From the NCBI GenBank assembly GCA_031417555.1, contig JANOVV010000092.1, forward strand, positions 1-49,685: a DNA stretch of 49,685 nt, in the 5' to 3' direction. Under the pieces are notes generated by a model. The model saw only the letters and a program-made list of their open reading frames with translations, made no database searches and had not been told where the DNA came from. This stretch comes from JADKIH01 sp031417555. Its GTDB lineage: Bacteria > Bacteroidota > Bacteroidia > AKYH767-A > 2013-40CM-41-45. The position numbers and the translations under genes are program-made. The stretch's first letter is position 1. The number at the start of each line of letters is the position of its first letter. This document shows positions 37,011 through 45,561 of this stretch, in pieces.

Positions 37011-37514
37011 TTAATGCAAATCAAAGGTTCTTACCAGATCACGATTAGCTGAACCAGAATGGCAACTTATGCAACCGTCTCCTTTTTTTGATGAACTGAA
37101 TGTTACTGTTTGATCCGGTTTAATTTCAGCCCACAAATAACCACTACCGGAACTGCTATTCCCCGGCTCCTTTTTCATTATTGCATAAAGACTAATACTT
37201 CCAGTAGCAGATGAATATATTTCTTTGACAATAATAGAACCTGCAGCGAAAGATGCACCGGAAGGAAGTTTACCTGTTGAATCCAATGCAGCCTGAGCGA
37301 TGGAATTGAAACGCACGCGTTCAAATCCGTGAGGGCTATTCCCTGTTCCCGGAGTTATTCCCGGAGTTCCGACATAATAAGTATAACCACTACTACTGCT
37401 TATTTCATTAAAAAGGTTTTTATCAGTCGATGTGGCCTCATCATCTTTCTTGCAAGATTGGACAGATGTAATTATTGCAAACAGAATAATAAACAATGTT
37501 AGGTAGGTTTTCAT
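37011..37514 (-). CDS. Cytochrome P460-like c-heme lipoprotein
   Basis: 167 aa. A signal peptide with lipobox-like VQSC (Cys21) predicts an outer- or inner-membrane lipoprotein. The mature part resembles the cytochrome P460 family: HGFERVRFN, then IIVKEIY (the Lys position that crosslinks heme in true P460), YAIMKKE, GYLWAEIKPD and a single c-type heme site CISCH (148-152) near the C-terminus. P460 proteins oxidise hydroxylamine or detoxify nitrogen or oxygen species; this function is not shown here. It lies 41 bp downstream of a histidine kinase gene on the same strand, so it may be in that operon. Confidence 0.7.
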   Translation of the reverse strand: MKTYLTLFIILFAIITSVQSCKKDDEATSTDKNLFNEISSSSGYTYYVGTPGITPGTGNSPHGFERVRFNSIAQAALDSTGKLPSGASFAAGSIIVKEIYSSATGSISLYAIMKKEPGNSSSGSGYLWAEIKPDQTVTFSSSKKGDGCISCHSGSANRDLVRTFDLH

Positions 37515-37555
37515 TTTTATTTTAGTTAATAGTATTATTTATTTATAAATCCGTT

Positions 37556-39031
37556 TTAATTATTTTGATAAAGTGGAAGGCGAAAAATAAATGAGCTTCC
37601 ATAGTTTTCTTTACTAATTAAGTCAAGAGTGGAATTATGCAGATCAAGAATTTTTTTTGCAATTGCCAGTCCAAGACCAGTACTATTTTTCAAGTCAGTA
37701 AAGTTGTTGGCTTTGTAGTAGCGCGCAAAAATTTGTTCACGTTCGGTTTCCGGGATTCCAATTCCATTATCTGAAACTGTTACCTCGGCATCACCTTCGA
37801 TACTTTTTAATGTCTTAATAATAATTTTTCCACCTTCTGGGGTAAATTTCATTGCATTATCTATTAGATTTTGCATGACACGTTCAATTAATGACACGTC
37901 TGCAAAAACAGGCGGCAATTCTTTTGATAAAACTGTATCAATGGTTATATTTTTTATTTTTGCAATTAGTTGATATTTATTACTGATATCGCTTACCAAT
38001 TCACTAATTATAAAAGGTTCCTTTTTTGCTTGTACCTGATTCGCTTCTAATTTAGATAATTCAAAAAGTTCATTAACAAGTTTTTCTAATTTTTCAGCAC
38101 TTTCACGTACAGTATTGATATATCGTTTGCGTTCTTCGGGAGTGATTGTTTCTTCTTTTATTTGTAATGTTTCAACATAACCCCGTATTATTGCAATTGG
38201 AGTTCTTAAATCGTGTGAGACGTTCGCAATGAGTTCACGTCTTAAGTTTTCAACTTGTTTTAGTTTCTCTATATTGCCGGTTAAAATATCTGCCATTTCA
38301 TTAAATATTTCAGCAAGTTTTTTTTCATCACCCTTTGACTGAACAATTATTCGTGCACTTAAATCTCCTTGTTTAAATTTTTGCATTACATTAATAATTT
38401 TTAAATAATTATTAGTTATAACTCGAATTATAATTAGTCCTACAATTAAGGTTACAAACAGAGTTATTAGCATTGTTCGAGATCCAACTTGCATTATATA
38501 ATTTCCAAAAAGGAAGTCAGAGGCAGCATTATATTCTGTTCCGGCCAATACTACATAAATGTATGCATAAAGCATATTATTCATGGTAAGAGGTGAAGCG
38601 GAAAAAACTTTTTGTATTCCGGGATTAAGTGGATCATCACCTTTTATACATTTTTCGTTTTTGTCATTAATGAAATTTAGAACAGGTTTTAGATTCACAG
38701 AGTTAATTGCAATTTTTTTTTCCGGTGGAAACCAGGCAATTATTTTTCCTGCGGTATCAATTAAATAAACTTCAAGACTTGGATTAATTGCCATAACGTG
38801 ATGAAACATTTCTTCAAGTGCGGGTTGTATTACTTTTCCGTTATAGAACGGCGTAGAGTGTTCAACAATATTTTTAGCAGTATTGCGATTAAGTCGCTGA
38901 TTGACCTCATCAAGATATTTCTGTGAATAATCAATGGTAATATAAATATGTGTAATACCTACAATCGCTAACAGTATAAAAAAGACAATTGATATTTTCA
39001 AATATAAAGAACTAAATGTTTTTTTTATCAT
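37556..39031 (-). CDS. Membrane sensor histidine kinase
   Basis: 491 aa. The first membrane helix is at about 10-30 and a periplasmic sensor domain at about 31-185. A second helix follows at about 187-207, a HAMP linker at about 208-262, then HisKA with the phosphoacceptor His273 in ANVSHDLRTP. The HATPase domain has the N box (NLIDNAMKF), G1 (DNGIGIP) and G2 (STGLGLAIAKK). The sensor domain carries one Cys and looks PAS/Cache-like (LEVYLIDTAGKIIAW), but the signal is unknown. The start codon overlaps the response-regulator stop by four bases. Confidence 0.95.
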   Translation of the reverse strand: MIKKTFSSLYLKISIVFFILLAIVGITHIYITIDYSQKYLDEVNQRLNRNTAKNIVEHSTPFYNGKVIQPALEEMFHHVMAINPSLEVYLIDTAGKIIAWFPPEKKIAINSVNLKPVLNFINDKNEKCIKGDDPLNPGIQKVFSASPLTMNNMLYAYIYVVLAGTEYNAASDFLFGNYIMQVGSRTMLITLFVTLIVGLIIIRVITNNYLKIINVMQKFKQGDLSARIIVQSKGDEKKLAEIFNEMADILTGNIEKLKQVENLRRELIANVSHDLRTPIAIIRGYVETLQIKEETITPEERKRYINTVRESAEKLEKLVNELFELSKLEANQVQAKKEPFIISELVSDISNKYQLIAKIKNITIDTVLSKELPPVFADVSLIERVMQNLIDNAMKFTPEGGKIIIKTLKSIEGDAEVTVSDNGIGIPETEREQIFARYYKANNFTDLKNSTGLGLAIAKKILDLHNSTLDLISKENYGSSFIFRLPLYQNN

Positions 39032-39735
39032 GATATTTTTAATTCATCTGTAAAGCGATAACCTACTCCCCAAGTAGTTAAAATATATTTCGGCGAGGCC
39101 AGGTCACTTTCAATTTTTGATCGTAATCTATTTATGTGAGAATTTACAGTGTGTTCATATCCTGAAAACTCATACCCCCAAACAAGTCGTAATAAATTTT
39201 CTCTTGAATAACTTTTACCTGGATTACTCATAAATAAATATAATAAATCAAATTCTTTAGGTGTCAAATCAATTTTATTTTCTTTTAATAATACTTTTCT
39301 TTTTTGTGGGTCAATTGTTAGATGCTCGCAGGATATTATTTTTTCTGAATTATCTTTACTATTGTTTCCCATTTCTGTACGGCGAATAATTGCTTTTACA
39401 CGGGCAATAAATTCACGAACACTAAATGGTTTTGTCAGGTAATCATCTGCGCCGGTTTCAAGACCTATAATTTTATCTATTTCTTCACTCTTGGCAGTAA
39501 GCATTAAGATGGGAGTGAAATTTTTCTCTGATCGTATTGTTTTGCAAATTTCAACGCCATCAATATCGGGCAGCATAATATCAAGAATAATTAAATCATA
39601 TTTATTTTTTAAAGCAAAATTCAATCCATCATTACCTGTATAAGCTTTTGTTGTATTACAATGAATATCTTTTAAATGAATATCAACTAATTCAACAATT
39701 GATTTATCGTCTTCAATCATTAAAATGTTTTTCAT
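39028..39735 (-). CDS. OmpR-family response regulator
   Basis: 235 aa from the ATG at 39735; a TTG three codons upstream is also possible. The receiver domain has the acidic pair IEDD (8-10), phosphoacceptor Asp52 in LIILDIMLPD, Thr in MLTAKSEE and Lys in YLTKPFS. The C-terminal winged helix (about 135-232) has LTPKEFDLLYLF and GYRFTDE. It is translated in overlap with the kinase gene downstream, so they form one two-component system. OmpR-type regulators often bind direct repeats 10-11 bp apart, and such a repeat is present at 41080-41101. Confidence 0.95.
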   Translation of the reverse strand: MKNILMIEDDKSIVELVDIHLKDIHCNTTKAYTGNDGLNFALKNKYDLIILDIMLPDIDGVEICKTIRSEKNFTPILMLTAKSEEIDKIIGLETGADDYLTKPFSVREFIARVKAIIRRTEMGNNSKDNSEKIISCEHLTIDPQKRKVLLKENKIDLTPKEFDLLYLFMSNPGKSYSRENLLRLVWGYEFSGYEHTVNSHINRLRSKIESDLASPKYILTTWGVGYRFTDELKIS

Positions 39736-39802
39736 TGGCAACAAATTAAAATATTATTAATTAAAAAATTCTTTTTCAAATTTAATGAAAGAATTTGATG
39801 TA

Positions 39803-39845
39803 AACTTAAAAAGAGGCATAGATAATTAAAGCCTCTTTTTAAGTT
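39803..39845 (-). terminator. Strong inverted repeat after the beta-propeller gene
   Basis: Fifteen-base perfect arms (39803-39817, containing CTTAAAAAGAGGC, and 39831-39845) flank a 13-nt loop. Because the stem ends in A-rich and T-rich runs it can terminate transcription from both directions. Its position, 27 bp beyond the stop of the propeller gene and 68 bp before the response regulator ATG, separates the two transcription units. Confidence 0.8.
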
Positions 39846-39871
39846 ATTAAAATTGGGTTGAGATGATTTTT

Positions 39872-41035
39872 TTATTCTGCCGCCATTCCTACTGATCCAA
39901 CTAATAATCCCGGGATGTCACCAAGGAACATAAGTGAACCATTGTTATTTACCCGAAACATACTTATAGAATGTCCGGCACCATTTAATGTATAAAGGAA
40001 TTTAGAGTTTTTACTTAATGACATATCAATTGGGCCAGCTCCTGTAATTCCTGTAATTCCATTTGCATCTAGTAATGATAATTCACCATTATTTCCAATA
40101 TTGTAACCTGATACATTTCCACTTCCCGTATTTGTAGTATAACAATATTTTCCGTCTTTTGTTACAACAACCCAACATGCTGCAGTTTGCGTTGTTGCAA
40201 CAGGACCGGTTATCAGATTTATATTTCCATTATTGTTTAAAGAATATGAAGTAAGGGCACTCTGTCCGGCGGCTCCACCAAAAGCGTCGGAAACGATAAG
40301 TACATTGTTTTTTCCAAACTCAAATCCGAAAGGAGTTGCTCCAACGGAAGCATGAACTATTGCATTTCCCGTTAAACCAGAATTATCTACTTCATATGTT
40401 AAAATATTATTCGTCGCTTTTTCAGTAACTACTAATTGATTTCCGGAGTGATTAAATTCTACTTGTGCAGCACCTGCGGATGAACTACTTAATGGTCTAG
40501 CTGAATTTTGAATATAGTTCAAATGAAAATTAGGCATAATTCTAAATCCACTTATGTTACCCGTACCACCTGAATTCAATACATAAAGCAAATCGTCATG
40601 AACAGTAACGCTTACAGGGTTCATACCATTAGAAGAAACTTTGTGTATAAGAGTTAATCCGGATTTGGTTGTTTTCAAAACTGAGATTTCATTACTGCCT
40701 GGATTGCAAGCAAAAAGATAATCACCTTCAATTATCAAGGAACCCTGCGAACCAAGTCCGCTTCCTTTTCCAGTTCCTCCTGTAGGAAAAATACCACTCG
40801 GAGTTAGCTGACCGTCGTTATCACGATCATACATAACAATGTTATTGCCGCTTACCGCATTATCCATAATGTAAACGGCTCCTTTGCCCTCTTGTCCTCG
40901 ACGTTCAAATGAACCATCCGATAAATTATTGGAACTTGTTGATCCCGCTAGTGAATCAAAATTTTCTTTCTTGCATCCGTATATCGTAATAAAACTGATT
41001 GCAAGACCTGTTAAAATGAGATTTGCTTTTTTCAT
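39872..41035 (-). CDS. Lactonase-fold (YncE/6-phosphogluconolactonase-like) beta-propeller lipoprotein
   Basis: 387 aa from the ATG at 41035; 27 additional residues upstream in frame are unlikely. The start is a lipoprotein signal (KANLILTGLAISFITIYGC). The remainder is built of repeated blade motifs such as GYNIGNNGELSLLD, LYTLNGAGHSISMFRVNNNG and FACNPGSNEISVLK, the pattern of seven-bladed lactonase-like propellers. No catalytic lactonase residues can be assigned, so a binding or surface role is as likely. It is divergent from carH, with 253 bp between the starts. Confidence 0.8.
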   Translation of the reverse strand: MKKANLILTGLAISFITIYGCKKENFDSLAGSTSSNNLSDGSFERRGQEGKGAVYIMDNAVSGNNIVMYDRDNDGQLTPSGIFPTGGTGKGSGLGSQGSLIIEGDYLFACNPGSNEISVLKTTKSGLTLIHKVSSNGMNPVSVTVHDDLLYVLNSGGTGNISGFRIMPNFHLNYIQNSARPLSSSSAGAAQVEFNHSGNQLVVTEKATNNILTYEVDNSGLTGNAIVHASVGATPFGFEFGKNNVLIVSDAFGGAAGQSALTSYSLNNNGNINLITGPVATTQTAACWVVVTKDGKYCYTTNTGSGNVSGYNIGNNGELSLLDANGITGITGAGPIDMSLSKNSKFLYTLNGAGHSISMFRVNNNGSLMFLGDIPGLLVGSVGMAAE

Positions 41036-41079
41036 AGAATTATTTTTATAAATTATTTTTATACAAACGTCAGTTGATT

Positions 41080-41101
41080 GTATCACAGAAGTATCACGGA
41101 A
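41080..41101. promoter_or_regulatory. Two tandem 11-bp direct repeats
   Basis: GTATCACAGAA and GTATCACGGAA follow each other without a gap (41080-41090 and 41091-41101), 45-66 bp upstream of the propeller gene start. The 11-bp period places both copies on one face of the helix, as expected for an OmpR-family regulator site. Confidence 0.55.
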
Positions 41102-41240
41102 TAATATAATTTTCAAAACGCATTATTTTAATTTAGAATCAAATGATAAAAAGGGTTCTATGATATAATAAGGCAGCGGAAATACCATTTATCATTATCT
41201 AAAACCCGAATGTGTTGTTTTTAACACAAAAACGAGCCAA

Positions 41241-41289
41241 TTTGCACATTATATTTTGTTTAACTAATATTGCAATAAGTTAAACAAAA
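41241..41289 (+). promoter_or_regulatory. carH promoter and operator
   Basis: TTTG (41241-41244), a 20-bp spacer and TAATATTG (41265-41272, one mismatch to TAnnTTTG) form the promoter. The perfect 12-bp arms TTTTGTTTAACT (41254-41265) and AGTTAAACAAAA (41278-41289) enclose the -7 element. The 12-bp centre ends in the palindrome TATTGCAATA (41268-41277). The right arm reaches the A of the carH ATG. A protein on this site would block polymerase. A smaller repeat, TGTGTT-N6-AACACA, lies upstream at 41211-41228. Confidence 0.75.
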
Positions 41290-42173
41290 TGTCGAATTAC
41301 TCTATTACCCAACTGGAAAAATTAACCGGAATAAAAGCCCATACTATTCGTATTTGGGAACAGAGATATCATTTGCTTAAACCGGAACGAACGGATTCAA
41401 ACATCAGAATGTATAATGATGAAGAATTGAGAAAACTCCTTAATACTTCTTTATTAATAAATAATGGCCATAAAATTTCAAAAATTGCTTCATATTCGTC
41501 CGGAGAAATATCAGAAATAATTAATAAAATGATTTTAAATCAGGAATCTTCTGATTTGTTTTCCGAATCAATCATTAATCAATTAATTTCTTCAGCGTTT
41601 GTTTTTAATGAAGTAAATTTTGAAAAATATTTTTCAATGTCAATTGCAAAATTAGGGTTGAATGAAACATATACAAAAATAATTCACCCTATGCTTGTAA
41701 AGCTAGGCATGATGTGGACAACTTCCGAATTATCACCCGCACAAGAACATTTTATAACAAATTTAGTACGACAAAAATTTTTTGCTGCAATAGATTCATT
41801 GCCGATACCTTCAAAAGCAAAACGAAAATGGGTTCTATTTTTACCTGAAGAAGAAGATCATGAAACAGGGTTATTGTTGGCTTGTTTTATTTTAAAAAAA
41901 ACGGGGCATCAAGTAATTTATCTGGGACCAAAAATACCCTATGAAAGTTTAAAAGAAGCGATTTATTTTAATCAACCTACAGACGCACTTTTTTTTCTGG
42001 TTAAGCATCAACCAAAGAAATCAATTCAGATGTTAATTAAAAATCTTGAAAAAGATTTTAAAAATACATCCATTGTTGCTTGCGGAAAAAAAGAAGTATT
42101 TGATGGGATAAAAAATAAAAAGAAATTACAAATTGTAACATCCGTAGAGCAATTCAATATGTTTATTAAATAA
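41289..42173 (+). CDS. carH: CarH/LitR-type MerR-family regulator with B12-binding domain (photoreceptor)
   Basis: 294 aa. The N-terminal MerR helix-turn-helix (about 3-72) includes TGIKAHTIRIWEQRY and NIRMYND. A four-helix segment and a Rossmann cobalamin-binding domain follow (about 75-290). The adenosylcobalamin signature is complete: W143-x9-E153-H154, and E-x-H-x-x-G with the lower cobalt-ligand His191 in EDHETG. In characterised CarH, tetramers with adenosylcobalamin bind the operator in the dark, and light breaks the Co-C bond and releases DNA. It heads the carotenoid operon, as expected for a repressor of it. No cobalamin synthesis genes are in the window. Function in light control is inferred. 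Confidence 0.92.
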   Translation: MSNYSITQLEKLTGIKAHTIRIWEQRYHLLKPERTDSNIRMYNDEELRKLLNTSLLINNGHKISKIASYSSGEISEIINKMILNQESSDLFSESIINQLISSAFVFNEVNFEKYFSMSIAKLGLNETYTKIIHPMLVKLGMMWTTSELSPAQEHFITNLVRQKFFAAIDSLPIPSKAKRKWVLFLPEEEDHETGLLLACFILKKTGHQVIYLGPKIPYESLKEAIYFNQPTDALFFLVKHQPKKSIQMLIKNLEKDFKNTSIVACGKKEVFDGIKNKKKLQIVTSVEQFNMFIK

Positions 42174-42208
42174 AAATAGTTTCCATTAGAAATAATAATT
42201 AAATCAAA

Positions 42209-43693
42209 TTGGGAAAACCCGTTGCTATTATAGGTTCTGGATTTGCGGGATTATCTGCAGCGTCCTTTCTTGCAGCCAAAGGATTAGACGTAAATGTCTA
42301 TGAAAAAAATGCAACTGTTGGAGGACGTGCCCGTCAATTAATTGTTGATGGCTTTACATTTGACATGGGTCCCAGTTGGTACTGGATGCCTGAGGTATTC
42401 GAAAAATTCTATAATAATTTCGGTTATACTTCAACAGATTTCTATTCCCTTAAATTATTAGATCCGTCTTTCACTGTTATTTTTTCCAATAATGATGTAA
42501 TGAAAATACCTAACAGTCTTGAGAAACTCTGTGAATTATTTGAAGAAAAAGAAAAAGGTGCTGCTGATAAATTAAGATTATTCATGAAAGATGCTGAAAC
42601 AAAATATACTGTTTCTATGAGTGGGATGATTGATAAAACGGCCGATTCAATAATTGAATATCTAAGTTTTAAAACCATAAAACAAGCCTGGAAAATCAAA
42701 CTTTTTTCATCCTTTAGTAAACATGTAAAAAGACATTTTAAGAATCCACATCTTGTTTCTTTACTTGAATTTCCAGTTTTATTTCTTGGTTCTGTTCCGG
42801 AAAAAATTCCCGCAATGTATAGTCTGATGGATCATGCTGCATATTCGTTAGGAACATGGTATCCAATGGGTGGAATGGGTAAAATAATTGATGCAATGAA
42901 AACGATTGCATTAAATCTGAATGTGAAGTTTCACTTAAATGAACCGGTTGAGAAATTTGAAATTCAAACAAATCGCATAACCGGAATTCAAACAAATAAA
43001 AATAAACTGGAAGTTGATGCTGTTATTGGTTCTGCTGACTATAATCATATTGAGCAAGATTTACTTACACCGGAATTTAGAAGATATTCAAAAAAATATT
43101 GGGAAGAACGCATACTTTCACCTTCTTGCCTTATTTATTACCTTGGAGTTAATAAAAAAATTAATAAACTTGATCATCATAACTTGTTTTTTGATGAAGA
43201 TTATGATGTGCATGCAAAAGAAATTTACCAGACAAAAAAATGGCCTTCCCGACCATTGTTTTATGTTTGTTGTTCTTCAGTGACGGATCCCCATGTTGCA
43301 CCGGATGGAATGGAAAATATTTTTATTTTAATGCCTCTCGCTACCGGTCTTGTTAATGATTTTGAAGAGAAAAGAGAAGAATATTATAATTTGTTAATGA
43401 CAAGGCTAGAAAAATATACAAACGAAAATATTCGGCAACATGTCGTTTATAAAAAAAGTTATTGCGTTTCCGATTTCCAAAAAGATTACAATGCTTTTAA
43501 AGGAAATGCTTATGGATTGGCAAACACACTTTTTCAAAGTGCAATATTCAAACCCAAAATAAAAAGTAAAAAAATTAACAATTTATTTTATGCCGGCCAA
43601 CTCACCGTACCAGGGCCCGGCGTTCCACCATCTATTATTTCAGGACAAATCGCATCAGAAGAACTTCTTCAAAGTTTAAAAATTAAAAGATGA
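42209..43693 (+). CDS. crtI: Phytoene desaturase
   Basis: 494 aa. The FAD-binding Rossmann motif IIGSGFAGLSAASFLAAKGL is at about 7-26, with VGGRARQ after it. The carotenoid-desaturase C-terminal signature is FYAGQLTVPGPGVPPSIISG. It should convert phytoene stepwise to lycopene at the membrane. The start is TTG at 42209; an in-frame TAA at 42200-42202 rules out any upstream ATG, and the next Met would remove the FAD site. The start is 35 bp after the carH stop and the gene overlaps crtB by four bases (ATGA). The weak TTG start may limit its level. Confidence 0.94.
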   Translation: MGKPVAIIGSGFAGLSAASFLAAKGLDVNVYEKNATVGGRARQLIVDGFTFDMGPSWYWMPEVFEKFYNNFGYTSTDFYSLKLLDPSFTVIFSNNDVMKIPNSLEKLCELFEEKEKGAADKLRLFMKDAETKYTVSMSGMIDKTADSIIEYLSFKTIKQAWKIKLFSSFSKHVKRHFKNPHLVSLLEFPVLFLGSVPEKIPAMYSLMDHAAYSLGTWYPMGGMGKIIDAMKTIALNLNVKFHLNEPVEKFEIQTNRITGIQTNKNKLEVDAVIGSADYNHIEQDLLTPEFRRYSKKYWEERILSPSCLIYYLGVNKKINKLDHHNLFFDEDYDVHAKEIYQTKKWPSRPLFYVCCSSVTDPHVAPDGMENIFILMPLATGLVNDFEEKREEYYNLLMTRLEKYTNENIRQHVVYKKSYCVSDFQKDYNAFKGNAYGLANTLFQSAIFKPKIKSKKINNLFYAGQLTVPGPGVPPSIISGQIASEELLQSLKIKR

Positions 43694-44523
43694 AAATAAT
43701 TTTCGATACCATTTCTGCAGCATGCAGTAAAAAGATTACTCAGTCTTATAGTACCAGCTTTACACTCGGTATTCAGTTTCTGGACAGAAAGCTGCATAAA
43801 CCGATCTATAATATTTATGGTTTAGTGCGATGTGCTGATGAAATTGTTGATTCATTTCATCAGTATGATAAAAATTATTTGCTTAGTAAGTTTAAGACAG
43901 ATGCATTGGAAGCTATTGAGCAAAGAATCAGTTTAAATCCGGTCTTAAATAGTTTCCAAGAGACAGCAAACCGATATAATATTGGACTTGATTTATTAAA
44001 CACTTTTTTTGAAAGTATGGAAATGGATCTTGAAAAAAAAGAATATAACAAAGAAACATTCGATAAATATATATTAGGTTCAGCTGAAGTTGTTGGACTT
44101 ATGTGCCTTAAAGTATTTACTGAAGGCGACATATTGAAATACGAAAAACTTAAACCTTATGCTATGAAGCTTGGGTCTGCATTTCAAAAGGTAAATTTTT
44201 TACGAGATATCGGAAATGACATTAATGAATTAGGAAGATTTTATTTTCCAAAATCAAATGGCAATTTTACTTTCAATGAGAAGAATAATATAGAAAAAGA
44301 AATTGAAGCAGAATTTAAAATAGCGTTAGAGGGTATAAGGATGCTTCCTTTAGGTTCACGAAGAGGAGTTTATCTAGCTTATAGTTATTATATAAATTTG
44401 TTCCGAAAAATAAAAAAATATTCTGCAGAAAAAGTTCTATTGGAAAGAGTTCGGTTGCCGGCAAGTAAAAAAATAAGTCTAATGTTTAATTGTATTTTAA
44501 AGGAAAAATTAAATTATATATGA
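43690..44523 (+). CDS. crtB: Phytoene synthase
   Basis: 277 aa. It joins two geranylgeranyl diphosphates head to head to phytoene. Both Asp-rich metal sites are present: DEIVD (50-54) and DIGND (about 177-181), plus the family text YGLVRCADE and FQKVNFLRD. It starts inside the crtI stop, and its own stop overlaps the next start by four bases. GGPP must be made by a synthase outside this window, since no crtE is present. Confidence 0.95.
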   Translation: MKIIFDTISAACSKKITQSYSTSFTLGIQFLDRKLHKPIYNIYGLVRCADEIVDSFHQYDKNYLLSKFKTDALEAIEQRISLNPVLNSFQETANRYNIGLDLLNTFFESMEMDLEKKEYNKETFDKYILGSAEVVGLMCLKVFTEGDILKYEKLKPYAMKLGSAFQKVNFLRDIGNDINELGRFYFPKSNGNFTFNEKNNIEKEIEAEFKIALEGIRMLPLGSRRGVYLAYSYYINLFRKIKKYSAEKVLLERVRLPASKKISLMFNCILKEKLNYI

Positions 44524-45023
44524 AAAATTTTGTTGCAGTAATTTTTCTTTTGATTTCTCAATTTTTATTTGCACAAAAAAGCGATCTTATTCAATTGAGG
44601 GAAACTTGTTTTAGAGCCTTTGTTGAAAATGACCCTTCAGAATTTTTAAATAGAATAAATCAACCGAATCAGATTAATAGTCCAATATTAACAGCATATA
44701 AAAGTATTGCAATTTTATTTGAAGCAAAAAGAACGTTTTCTCCGTTTGATAAAATAAAATTATTTAACACGGGAAAAAATCTACTTGAATATTCAATATA
44801 TACTGATAAGTTAAATCTGGAATTGCGGTTTCTAAGGTTTTGTGTTCAAACCAATCTGCCATTTATCTTGGGATATTCAAAAAATATAAAAGGAGACAAA
44901 GAATTTATTCTAAAAAACTGGAATTTTTCAGAGGATAAAGATTTAAAAGTGAGAATAAAAATATCCATGATCAATTCAACATATTGTAGTGAAATTGAAA
45001 AAAAGAAATTTTCCGATGGATGA
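44520..45023 (+). CDS. Unknown exported protein within the carotenoid operon
   Basis: 167 aa from the ATG at 44520; ten more residues upstream in frame would spoil the signal peptide (KNFVAVIFLLISQFLFAQ). The mature part is predicted mostly helical, with paired aromatic and acidic residues (FRAFVENDPSEFLNRI, LRFLRFCVQTNLPFILGY), a Cys near the C-terminus and a basic tail. I recognise no domain. It overlaps crtB by four bases and idi by eight, so it is made with the pathway enzymes. A role in envelope placement or transport of the pigment is guesswork. Confidence 0.8.
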   Translation: MKNFVAVIFLLISQFLFAQKSDLIQLRETCFRAFVENDPSEFLNRINQPNQINSPILTAYKSIAILFEAKRTFSPFDKIKLFNTGKNLLEYSIYTDKLNLELRFLRFCVQTNLPFILGYSKNIKGDKEFILKNWNFSEDKDLKVRIKISMINSTYCSEIEKKKFSDG

Positions 45024-45561
45024 AAAGATAATACTCATAGATGAAAACGATAAAGCTATTGGAACTATCGATAAATTAGAAGCTCATTTAAAAGGACTTC
45101 TTCATCGGGCAATTTCTGTTTTCATCTTTAATGATAAAGGAGAATTACTCATGCAAAAAAGAGCAGACAATAAATATCATTCTGCCGGGTTGTGGACTAA
45201 TACATGTTGTAGCCATCCGTCTCCCGGTGAAAGTACATTAAATGCAGCCATTCGGAGGCTTGATCAGGAAATGAAAATTTCAACACCCCTCAACTTTCTT
45301 TGTTCTTTTCAATATAAGTCTGTTTTTACTAATGGATTGATCGAAAATGAAATAGATCATATTTTCTATGGAATTTCCAATCAACTTCCTCATCCAGATC
45401 CACTGGAAGCAAGCGAATGGAGATATATTAAACCGGATCAACTAATAACAGATATCGAAAAAAGTCCCGACCTTTATACATCATGGTTGAAAATATGTAT
45501 CGATCGGAATATTTTTGGCGATTTAATAAAAGTTAAAAATAAATACAATGATATACACTAA
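45016..45561 (+). CDS. idi: Isopentenyl-diphosphate isomerase, type I
   Basis: 181 aa from the ATG at 45016; a longer frame begins inside the preceding gene. It interconverts IPP and DMAPP, feeding GGPP synthesis. The Nudix fold carries the type I motifs: the catalytic Cys in TNTCCSHP (Cys64/65), the metal-binding His residues in LLHRAIS and CCSHP, and the Glu pair in ENEIDH (110-115). It overlaps both neighbours (8 bp before, 14 bp after). Its presence in the operon points to precursor supply being boosted together with pigment synthesis. Confidence 0.95.
   Translation: MDEKIILIDENDKAIGTIDKLEAHLKGLLHRAISVFIFNDKGELLMQKRADNKYHSAGLWTNTCCSHPSPGESTLNAAIRRLDQEMKISTPLNFLCSFQYKSVFTNGLIENEIDHIFYGISNQLPHPDPLEASEWRYIKPDQLITDIEKSPDLYTSWLKICIDRNIFGDLIKVKNKYNDIH

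Noticed and set aside
41036..41288. Cobalamin riboswitch in front of carH
   Set aside because: The predicted leader is about ten bases long, too short, and no B12-box-like sequence is seen.
43014..43283. 89-codon frame inside crtI
   Set aside because: Out-of-frame shadow of a well-supported gene, rich in Leu/Ile/Lys from AT-rich codons.
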